In this document: piece after piece, positions 8,785 to 19,300 of the stretch | Numbering within the stretch: position 1 is the stretch's first letter | Layout of the letters: each line of letters begins with the position of its first letter | Source: Zygnema cylindricum | Taxonomy: Eukaryota; Streptophyta; Zygnematophyceae; Zygnematales; Zygnemataceae | Length of the DNA stretch: 20,000 nucleotides | NCBI GenBank assembly: GCA_037447655.1 | Contig: JBBHKE010002853.1 | Coordinates: 260,223 to 280,222 of the forward strand | Reading direction: 5' to 3' | The notes under the pieces: generated by a model | Told to the model about the DNA's origin: nothing | Databases searched by the model: none | The model's input: the letters and a program-made list of their open reading frames with translations, nothing else | Position numbers and translations under genes: made by a program

Positions 8785-9852
8785 TGTTGTTTTGAAAAGT
8801 CAGTTTCGTGCGAACGTGACAGTTTGTGAGTAATTGCTAATTGCATTTAATATGGAGGTTTGAATTGATTCATGAGTTGGGGGAGCGAACGTACGGATAC
8901 ACCTAAATTGAATTAAGGGACTCATTGAGTGGCTGAACAAGCATTGAGAAATGGACGGCGGATCGCGAAGCGATCCGATGTACAATAATCAAAATGTTGA
9001 AATAGGCGCCGCCAGTACGGCGCAACTGCGACGCAGACAGGACAACGCAGCTGCGGTTACTTTGGATAAATATGCGCCGCCGGTACGGAGCAGCTGCGGC
9101 GCAGATAAGACAACGCAGCTGCGGATAATATGACTAGTATAGATTCTGAGTAATGATGATTGTACGGTAATAGTTGCTTAGTGGTAGCTAAGTGGTAGCT
9201 TGTTTTGTTTGACGTACGGAGGTTGCAAAGATGTCGGTGTAAATATTCTGTTCAACAGAGGTTTGTCTTTTTGCTAATTACTTTATTAGTGTAGATTTGC
9301 TCAGTCTGACATACCTCGAATTATTCGGGTATACTCACAATAGTTTAGGTAGATGGTAGATACCGTACGGCTGGTATGCCTCCGTACATTCAGTAGTGAA
9401 ATCTCTGAGTATAACTTGTAGGACTTAGAATATTTTGATTATCACAATCAAGTTTATCAAAGCAATGGCGACTGTTTTCTGCATCTTTGACCTGTTGGTG
9501 TGATCACCCTGTTTGGTGTTTTCATGTGAAACTTTGTGAAGTTATTCTATGATATAGAATCTATATGTGTGTGCAGTTTCATTCTATTCTGTTATTTCTG
9601 TAAGATTCTGTGAGAGGTCTAAGTGGTTAGTTTGTGAAGCTGTCAGCTGTTTTTGTGAAACTCTGGAGCTTATATCTTCTAGATTCCTTGGTGGAGGAGT
9701 TTGCAGTGTCTATAGTATACTGCCTATTGGTGCAATTTGAGGGGATTTTATTTATTGTGGAGTAATCTGTGTTGTCTGAAACACAGCTGTTTGAGGGGTA
9801 GCCTGTGGTGCTTCCGAGTGTAGTCCATGGCTGAAATAGGCTATGGACAACA
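8785..9852. mobile_element. Probable solo LTR of a retrotransposon, 1,068 bp
   Basis: The element begins TGTTGT and ends ACAACA, the TG..CA inverted ends usual for LTRs. It is flanked by the 5-bp direct repeat CACTA (8780-8784 and 9853-9857), the target duplication length common for LTR elements. Removing the element and one CACTA rebuilds CTCACCTCCACTATCCATGC, which is present uninterrupted at 10152-10171, so an empty site is visible. Its composition differs from the CT tracts on either side, and I see no coding sequence in it. With no primer-binding site or internal region beside it, a solo LTR fits best; a short non-autonomous element is the alternative. Confidence 0.75.
9002..9131. repeat. 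GC-rich 68-bp tandem duplication inside the inserted element
   Basis: Two copies with a 68-base period, starting about 9002 and 9070. Both contain GCGCCGCC, then GTACGG, GCAGCTGCGG-like words and ACAACGCAGCTGCGG. A perfect hairpin (GGATCGCGAAGCGATCC, 8961-8977) lies just upstream. Confidence 0.8.
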
Positions 9853-9857
9853 CACTA
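9853..9857. repeat. Target-site duplication, right
   Basis: CACTA, matching 8780-8784. It is followed by TCCATGCTGACATCATC, which continues the interrupted repeat unit. Confidence 0.75.
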
Positions 9858-10215
9858 TCCATGCTGACATCATCCCCCGTATCTACCCCACACGTGCCAG
9901 GGGGAGGCCTTCACCTCCCTCACCCTCTCTCTCCTCCCTCTCTCTCCTCCCTCTCTCTCCACCCTCTCTCCCTCCCTCTCGCCACCCTCTCTCCCTCTCC
10001 CTCTCCTTCTCCCTCCCAACAACCTAAAAAGCCTTCTCTTCCTCTCTCCTCTCTCCCTCCCTCTCACCTCCACTGTCCACGCTGACATCATCCCCCATAT
10101 CTCCCCCACATGCTAGGGTGAGGCTTCCATCTCCCTTCCCTCCCTCCCCCTCTCACCTCCACTATCCATGCAGACATCATGCCCCGTATCTCCCCCACAC
10201 GTGCCAGGGGGAGGC
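9853..10215 (-). repeat. Tandem array of DNA2 exon P 3'-end copies
   Basis: Three copies on the + strand, at about 9853-9908, 10063-10127 and 10152-10215, share (CTCACCTCCAC)TATCCATG, GACATCATSCCCCGTATCT and CCCCACACGTGCCAGGGGGAGGC. The last is the real end of exon P with its donor GAG|GTGAGA. The copy at 9853 is the one split by the inserted element. Pyrimidine tracts separate the units. Confidence 0.8.
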
Positions 10216-10306
10216 TGTATCTGGCGACTGCTGACGTGGCACAGGACAGCTGGCGGCCGTACACCAGCTCATTGCTCAGGTACATGATGTCAGAGCACAT
10301 GCGGTA
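10157..10306 (-). CDS. DNA2: DNA2 exon P
   Basis: Encodes 50 residues: YRMCSDIMYLSNELVYGRQL, SCATSAVARYSLPLARV and MMSAWIVE. YRM..xIM.LSN.L.Y is the motif after motif III in DNA2, and AWIVE fits the strand after it. Acceptor CCTCCCAG, donor GAG|GTGAGA, phase 0. It is the last DNA2 exon I can find. Confidence 0.88.
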
Positions 10307-13300
10307 CTGGGAGGGAGGGAGGGCGAGGGAGGGGGAGAGGGAGGGGGAGGGATTGTCAGCATCATTGAGGTCAAATATGGCGAAGAAGAAGACTAAGAAA
10401 AAGAAAGAGGCAAAGGAGAATTGACATTAGCACTCAGATTTGATAAATTGACATTGACATTGACATTGATATTGACATTGACATCGACATCGACATTGAT
10501 ACATTGACTTTGACATTATAAATTGACATTGACATTGACATTGAGAAAGTAACATTGACATTGACATTGGCATCTTCCTCCTCCCTCTCCCTCTCGCGCT
10601 ACCTCTCTCTCCCTCTCCCCCTTACACTTCTCCCTGCCCCACTCCCCTCTCCCTCTCCCTTTCCCTATCGCTCTCCCTCTTCTTCCCTCCCCCCCCCACC
10701 TGGCTGGAGAGAGTGCTGACTGCCTCCGGATGGGCCTGAGAGAGAATTCGGAAGAGGCTCTCTCCCATCCCTCCCTCCCTCGCCTCCTCACTCTGGAGAG
10801 AGAGAAAAGAAGTAAAGAAATTAGGAGGGAGAGGGAGAGGGAGAGGCAAAAGGAGACTCCCTCCCTGGCCTCCTCACTCTGGAGAGAGAGAGAAAGTAGA
10901 GAAATTAGGAGGGAGAGAGAGGGAGAGGAGAGGGAGAGGGAGAGAAGAGGGAGAGAGAGGGAGTAGATGGAGGCAGAGGGAGATGGAGAGGAAGAGGGAA
11001 GGGAAAGGGAGAGGGAGAGGGAGTGAGGGTGGTAGAGGGAGAGGGCTAGGAGTAGACGGAGAGGTATAGGGGTAGAGGGATAGGGAGTGTTACCTTGACC
11101 AGAGGAGGTAGCTGGTGGTGGTCTCCCACGAGTACAAAAGTGGCGAAACGAAGAGCTCCAAGACAAACCTAAAAAAAAAAAATAACAGAAATAATAATAA
11201 TAATAATAATAATTAATTGTAATAATAATAATAAACAAAATAATAAAGAATAAAAAGACAAAAAGTAAAAAAAAAAAGGAAAATTAAAAAAATGAAAAAA
11301 TAAAAAATAATGATGAAATAAATGAAAATGAAAGGAAAATGAAAAAATAAATAAATAAATAATGAAGGACGAAGGGAATGGAAGAAAAAAACAAAAAAAA
11401 AAAAAAAATGATATGCATGTTGCAGTGATTTTCTCGGAAAATTTGTCTCCCAAAAAAAGGAGAAAAAAAACCACCATCCATAAAATTAGTCATAAATAAG
11501 TAAATGGAAATAAATATAAGTAAATATATAAATTGATAAATTCGGAAATTAATAAATGAATAAACAAATATACAAATTAACGAATAAAAAAATAAACAAA
11601 TAAGCGCATAAACGAAACAAAATAACAAAAAAAACGAAAAAGACAAAAACTAAAAAAATGAAAAAATATAAAAATGAAAAAAGGAAAAAATAAAAAATTA
11701 ATAAATAAATAAATGAAAAAAAAAAAAAATTACCGGAAGTGTAACTTGACTCGCTTCGTCGACGATACAAAAATCGAATTTTTTTCGTCGAAAAATTTTC
11801 GGCACAACTCCGAGACAAGTGGCTCCCACTATTTTGGCGTTTTCTATCTCTCTCTCCATCCCCTCCACCGAACTCACTTTCTTTCCTGTAAAAAAGAAAA
11901 ATAAAATAGATTTTTTTTTAAAGTTAAAAAAAAATATTTAAAAAAATTGAAATTCTGAAGAAAAATTCCCAAATTAAAAAGGAAGAAAAAATAAAATAAA
12001 ATAAAAAGAAAAAAACAATCCGCCAAAAAAGAATAATGTGAGAATAGTTTTGAGTTGATGGGAGCATCCCTTAAAAAAAAAAAAAAATGAAAAAAAGCAA
12101 ATTGTTGCTAGAAAATTACACCTTCTCAAAGGAAAAAAGAAATAATAAATAAATATGCAAATAAACAAATAAATCACCATGTGAAATAAACATCCAACAA
12201 AAAAATAAGTGCCACTTAAAACGACTCGGAAAAAACATAAAAATAAATCAAACAATATATTAGAATTATTGGAAAAATTCTAAATAATAATATTTAAATA
12301 TGTATAATAAATAAGATAAAATAAATAAATGTTTTTCCTTTACCTTGAAAAAGGGTTTTTGGCAAAACCGAGGGATGGACGGAATCGACTCTTCCGATTC
12401 GCAGATAATCCACCCCCTAAAATAAATACATAAATAAAAAAAAAAAATCAATAAATAAACAAATAAATAAGTAAAGCAAAAAAAATAATAAATAAAAAAA
12501 TAAAAAAGTTAAATAAAAAAAATGAAATAAACAACTAAATTAAAAAAAAAAAAAAAAAACACAAATAAAGAAAAAGTAAAGAATTAGATAATCAAACAAA
12601 TAAACAAAATACATAAATTATCCTAAGAACTTATGACGTCAGCAAAAACGTGTTTTTCTGCAAAATCCCTCTCCCTCTCCCTCCCTCCCCCCCCACCTTC
12701 TCGCCCAGCTTCCTGAGGATATTGTCGACGGCTGCATTGGTGTATGACGTCAGCAAAATTGTCTTTTTCTGCGAAACTATTTTTTCTACGATTTCGACAA
12801 TTGTCGAAGTTTTTCCGGTTCCCGGCATTCCCAAAATTAGGGAATAATCTCTCGCGGAAATAACCTTTAAAAATATTAAAAAAAAAAAACGATTTCGAAA
12901 ATTATCGAAGTTTTTCCGGTTCCCGGCATTACCAAAATTAAGAAATAATTTCTCGCAGAAATAACCTTTAAAAATATTAAAAAAAAAAAAAATGGAAACA
13001 AGAACGGTAAAAAAAGAAAAAAATCTCTAACAAAAATAACCTAAAAAAAAAAAAAAAAAAAAAAAAAAGTGAATCATAAAATTAAAGAATTATCTTTTGC
13101 GTGGAAATAACCTTAAAAAAAAGAAAAATGTAAAATTAAAGACTCACAGAAATAGCCTTGAGAAAAAAAAAAAAAAAAGACGGAAGCAAGTTTGTTTTAT
13201 TATGCAATAATTATACAGTAAAAAAAAACCGCATATTTTAATAAATTTAATGTATTATTTATTCATTTCATTTTTTGTATATTTTTTTTAATTTTATCCA

Positions 13301-16300
13301 CCTTTTTTATCGCATTTTGTTGGTCTTCGTTTAAAGAATCGATTCCTTTTCTTTCTCTTTTTTTAGAAAAAAACATTTTTCTTTCCTTTTCTATTTCATC
13401 AAAAACAGGAGCCTGCAAAGAAGAAAAAAAAAAGGAAAAAGGAAAAAATAACAAAAATGAATGAAGGGAACAAAAAAAAAAACTCATATTGAGAAAATGA
13501 AGCAGGAAACAAACAAGATTTGAATTTGTGAATAATTTAAGTTGATTTTTTTTTTTTTTTTTTATGTGCAAATGTAATAATCTTTTAAAATACATAAATC
13601 TGTTTCTTTTATTAATTTATTTTATAATATATTTCTTACTATTTATATTTTTTTTCTCACCTCAAGATCCACGATTGAACGTCGTCTTTTTTCGTCTCCA
13701 TCTGTCGCGACAAAAAGTTGCAAAAGATTTGCTCTGAAAAAAATATATATATATAAAATAAATAACTTTTTCTTTTTACGCTTCAAATTCTATTTTCCGA
13801 GCTTCAAAATGTATTTTTTTTTTGGGGGGCTTCAAAATTTCTCCCATAAAGCCTCCGAAAAAATGTAAAAATTATTAAAAAAAGCAATAAAAAACAAAAT
13901 CCCACAAAACAAAATCTAAAAAAAAAAATAAAAAAAAAAAAACCAATCCGTGGATCAGTCGGATCGTAATCAAATCCTCAGACCGGAAAGTTAAGGATGG
14001 ATCGATGGATCTCAGATCCTGACCTCTTTCGGACAGTCAGGACATATCACGCTCTTTGCTTGAGATCTTGAAGCGCTCAAAATCAATCCGCTCAACAATC
14101 GAGATCATCGAGTCGAGAAAATCAAAAGTGAGTCGATAAAATCGAGGAAGGAGATTAGGGGACTGAGGGGTCCAGGTCTATGGTGCAGCTCTGACAGAGG
14201 AGTGGCCTCCCTCTGTGGAATAGGAACAAAACGCATTAAAAGACAAAAAACATGATATAAAGAAATAGGAAAGAAAAAAACATGCACAGGAAGAGAAAAA
14301 GTATGCAGAAAAGGACAAAAAACGTGCATATGCAGAGAAAGTATATGCATAAAAGACAAAAAAACATGTGTAGGAAGAAAAAAAATATGCAAAAATGACA
14401 AAAAGCATGCACTTAAAGACAACAAAAACATTCACAAAAAGACAAAAAAACATGCAATTACTTAAATGCGCAGAAAGGCAAAAAAAAATGCAGTTATCTA
14501 AGTCACAAAAGGACGAAACATGCAAGCACTTAAGCCACAAAAAGATAAGAAACATGCGAAAATTGCAAAAAAAAAGGGGCATGTATTATATTTATCATTA
14601 TAGTTATTATTACATTTATTATTACATTTCTTATTACATTTTTTATTACATTTACAATTATATTTATTGTTGTTTTTATTTAATGATTTTTTGTTATTTA
14701 GAAGCTCACCACTCTGTCTCCTGGGGAGAAGGGAAGCTCCAAAAGACTATTTTTATACCCCTTTTTCAAAACTTTCGCTCTTTCAAAAGTGTAAAAATAT
14801 CGATTCGAGGCGCCTCCCTCTCCTCCCTCGCTCCCCTCTCCTTCCTCTCCTCCCTCTCTTCCCTCTCCCTCCCCTCCCTCCCCTCTCTCTTTCAGAACCA
14901 ACCCCCCAATACAAAGTCCTTCCCTCTCCCTCTCCAAACTGCTTTTAGCCCAAATTCCTCTTCTTTTTCCCTGCAATATCACCTCCTCTCCCTCCACCCC
15001 TCTTTTCAGTCACATTCTTTGTAAATCCTCATTTTCCCCATTTTTTATTTTTTCCCATTTTTAAATTTTCCCAATTTTAAATTTTTTCCCATTTCCAAAT
15101 TTTAATTTTCCTATTTTCCCCATTTTCTCCTTTTTTTTTTTTTTCCCATTTTCCCTTGTTCTCCCTTCTTTTTCATTTTTCTATTTTATTTTTCATTTCC
15201 CTGTCTTTCCCATTTTCTTCATAATTCATTTTTTTCAATTTTCTTTATTTTTCATTCAATTTTTGTTTTTTTATTTTTCCATTTTCCTCATTTTCTTCAT
15301 TTTCCCATTTTTCACATTTTTTAATTTTTTCCGTTTTTGGGTTTTTAAGGGTTTATATTCGAATTTTTTAATTTTTTTTAGCGTTTCTTTTAGGATTTTT
15401 TTTTCTTTCCATTTTTTTAGAATGACAGGTGTATTTGGGGTTTTTAGGTTTTCTCAGGGTTTTTAAGTAGTTTTTTTTCTTTTTACATTGTTTTTAGCAT
15501 AAATTAAACTTAAAGGGTTTTAAGGGTTTTAAGGGTTTTTAGGGTTTTTAGGGTTTTTCTCACTTCATTAAATTTAGCCTCCAAGTCGATTAATTTGAGC
15601 CAATGGGCACAAAAAGACGAATCTTGAGGCGATAAATGTTTTGTCCTTTCCTCAAAAATTTCATCCAATCCAAAGCTTTCGGCCGTACCTCCCTCCATTG
15701 ACTAAACCTCCCAAAAAAAATTTTATAAAAATAAATATAAACAAAAAAAATAAAAATTTATAATTAAATAAATAAATAATTAAATATTTAATAAAGAGAG
15801 AAAATAACACGTGACTTCTCAAAAAAGCCACGTATCAATTTTTAAAAACCTCAAAAATAATAAAGTAATAGAAATAAATATAAATAATAACATAAAATAA
15901 ATAAAATAAAATAAAAGAAAACATAAATGAGAAGTAAATAAAGAAAAAATGTGAATTAAATCTAAGTGAAATGTGAATTAAACACAGATTAATATAAATA
16001 GAAACTAAATGACAAACGAATTGATATTTTTCATTTATACTAAAATAAAATTAGTATAAATTTCTATCGAGATTTTTTCTTGTATTGCTATAAGGGACCT
16101 TTTTTTTTTTTAATTTTTGGTTTAAACTCGTTTTTTTTTTTTTCATACTTGTCCCAAACCCCTGGTTAAAATCCCTCCTTCCGCCCTCTTTGTCCTCTTC
16201 CCTCCCCTTTGTTGACCTTCGATCTTTTCTACTTTGAAAAAAAAAAAAATCGAGTTTTAATCCCTCCCTCCTTCCTCCATCCCTTTCCCCCTCCTCCCTC

Positions 16301-19300
16301 CGTTTTTATGATCCTTCCCCCTCCCCTCTAGTTTCCTCCTATCCTTTACCTATCCCTCCCTCCTTTCCCTCCTCCTTCCTTCCCTCACCCTCTGGTTTCC
16401 TCCCTCCCTCTGTCCTCCCCTCTCCTCCCTCCCACCCTCCCTCCTCTGTTGGTGTGACCGGACTCCACCGTGAACCATCCGTTAAAGCTAGTTTCATGTC
16501 GCGTTCATTGACGGACGAAACTTGCGTGCACACCGACTTAGCTCGGTTGAGGCAGGGGAATTTGCGGCTAACCAAATCCAATTCGTCCCTAGCAGCAATT
16601 TCCAGATTTTCTTTGAAGCCCACATCTTGAATAAATTGAATATCGCCCGATCTCCAATAATCCCTAAACTGACTCAGGTCATCCCTCCTTTTTCCTCCTC
16701 TTCCCTCCGCTCTGATCCTTCCCCCCTTCCTTTTCCTTACCTCCCTTCCCTCCCTTCCCTCCCCCCTCCCTCCCACCTCCCCTCCCCTCCCCCCCACCTT
16801 ATGACCGCGTGTCAGCTGGCAATTCCCACACAACTCTGACACCCCCATTCCACCCCTTTAGCTAAAATGATCGTACCCAAAATTCTAAAACTAAATTCAC
16901 CCATTTTCACGCATTTTCACCCAATTTACACCCCATTTAAACCCATTTATACCCAATTTATACACATTTTCCCCCCAGTTTACACATAATAATTTTTAAG
17001 TAAAATTCTCAAAAAATATATATATATTATTTAAATATCAAAATCGAAGAAAATTCAAAATCTGCATCGAAATCGGAATCAAAATTGAAACCGTAACTGA
17101 AATTGAAATAGAAATTGAAATTGATATTGACATTGAAATTGAGATAGAAACTGAAATTGAAATTGAAATCGAAATAAAAAATAGAAATAGAAATTAAAAT
17201 CGATCAAAATTAAATCGAAATTGAATCAAAAAAAAAAATCCAAATAGATCGAACTGGAAGCAAATCGAAATCGAAAATTAAATCAAATCAAAATCAAATC
17301 AAATTCAGCATCAAAATCATAAACAAAAATATAAAATTTAAATTAAAAATTTAATAACATAAATAAATAAATAAAAACCTACCTGAATTAAAGGGGGTAA
17401 ATGGGGGAGAGTTAAGCTATGGGCGTGTTCGTTCCTTCGCATAATTATTCCCACCAATTCCCTCCGGATAACCTCAACCCCCTGAAAAAAAAAAAAAAGA
17501 AAAGAAAAAAAAAAAGAAAAAAAAAAAAAAAAAAAAAGAAAGAAAAAAAAAAAAAAAAAAAAAAAGCATTAAAGAAAAAGTAAAAAAAAAAACCTAAAAT
17601 AAAAAAAGCATAGAAGAAAACAAGGAAAAAAAATAAAAGTAAGACAAAGAAAATAAAACCTGCATTAAAGAAAAAAAAATAGACGTAAAAAAAACTTGCA
17701 GTGAAGAAAAAAAAAATAATAAAAAAAAAAAAAACAAAAAAAAACACAAAACAAAAAATACAAAATAATTATAAAAGTAAACCTGCGTGACACCCGTATG
17801 GAGGTAGTGGAGAAGTCCCATTTCCGGATTTTTGTCGTATCTGGCGGAAATTAGAAGAGTGTACAAAATGACCTGGGCTCGGTGCTCTATGGCCGCCTTA
17901 AAAAAAAAGGAGAGGGAGGAGGGAGGGAGGAGGAAAAAAATTTGAATAGGAAATTAAAAGATTGTACAAAAATAACCTGTAGGGCAGCTAAGAAAAGAAG
18001 AGAGAAAGAGAGAGGGAGGGAGGGACGGAGGGAGGGAGGAGGGAGGGAAGGGAGGAAAAAAGGGGTGTTTTTTAGGGGCTTGGGAGGTTTTTCAAAGATT
18101 ATTTAGAGCTTTTTTAACAGGTTTTTTTTTTTTTTCAATATGTAGAAATTTTTAAGGGTTTTTATAAAAAGCAATTAAGAGGGGTTGTCAGTCTTTTTTA
18201 CATTTTTTATAGATTTTTGGGTTTTCTTTTATATATTTTATAAAATTATTTAAGGTTTATCTATTCTTATGGGTTTTTTTTTAATGTTTTTTGAGGTTCT
18301 TTAATGTATTTAAAGGATTTATTTTTATTTTTCAATTATTCTTTTCCCATAAATAGCTATTCGAAAATTTCTATCTTTTTTAAATTATAAGTCAAAAAGT
18401 GAAAAATTATAACTAAAAAAATTAATTATTATAGCTAAAAAAAATTATAACCGAAAAAAGTGAATAATTTTTAACGTCAAATTCTTATACGCGATAAAAG
18501 GGAACATTTCAAAAAAAAAAAAAAAGGTGAATAAAAAAGTGAAAAAAAAGTGAATAACTAAAAAAAGTGATTGATCATAACTAAAAAAAGCAAATTATTA
18601 TAACCAAAAAAAGTAAAACGGTACAACTAAAAAAATCAATTATAACCTAAAAAAAATGCTTTTTATTTCTTACTTGTCCGGTCGTCGCTTTCCCCGTTTT
18701 TAATTCGAAAGGCAAAATACAATTTTCAAAATTCAAATTTTCGGAATTTAAATTTTCAAAATTTGTATTTTGAAAATTCAAATATGATTTTTTTTTAAAA
18801 GGTTTTTTCATTTTAACTTTTACGGAAACATCGATAACTCCTTTTAATCCGTATCGAGGGGCCCAAACCGATTCTTCGATATCTAATACCTGTTAAAAAA
18901 TAATAATAATAAAAAAACAAATAAAAGAAAAAAAAGAGAGGATATAAAATAAAAAGCATAAAAAAAAGAGTACAAAAAAAGAGTAATCCGTGTCGAGGGG
19001 TCCAACCGACTCTTCAATATCTAACACTAGTGAAAAAAAAAATAATTAAAAAATCAAATAAAAAAAAGAAAGTAAGAAAAAAAAAAAACAAAAAAAAGGG
19101 GTGTAAAAAAAAATAGTACAAAAACATCCAGTCTTATTTGAGGAAAAAACATATGTTTTTTTTTTATTATTATTCTTGTTATTATTATTATTATTATTAT
19201 TTTATTTTGTCGTCTTTAATTGGGTAAAATGTTGTTTTCATATCTCCTGTAAACATTCGTTTTTCCTTTTTCAATTTGTACTTTTATTGTTTTTATTAGA

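Noticed and set aside
8246-8846. Several overlapping open frames on both strands
   Set aside because: All are products of CT-rich simple sequence (Leu/Pro/Ser or Arg/Glu/Gly only).
10516-11238. 240-codon minus-strand open frame
   Set aside because: Ser/Leu-rich simple-sequence frame. The true exons N and O here use different frames with good splice sites.
11739-11818. Frameshift in the Walker B exon of DNA2
   Set aside because: An apparent frame jump at IF..KKFDF came from miscounting a T-run. With five A at 11791-11795 on the + strand the frame is continuous.
11169-12255. Phe-rich open frames resembling membrane proteins
   Set aside because: They are translations of A/T homopolymers.
14105-14431. 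Minus-strand open frame rich in Phe/Leu/His as the missing DNA2 exon
   Set aside because: Most of it comes from the GACAAAAAACATGC repeat. The remaining part (PLSELHHRPGPLSPLISF) does not match DNA2 and lacks good splice sites.
16339-16848. A single 169-codon minus-strand exon joining exon E to the unassigned stretch
   Set aside because: The connection is a GA tract beginning with a donor (GTGGGG) like those of exons K and O. Lack of stops in such a tract is not evidence of coding.
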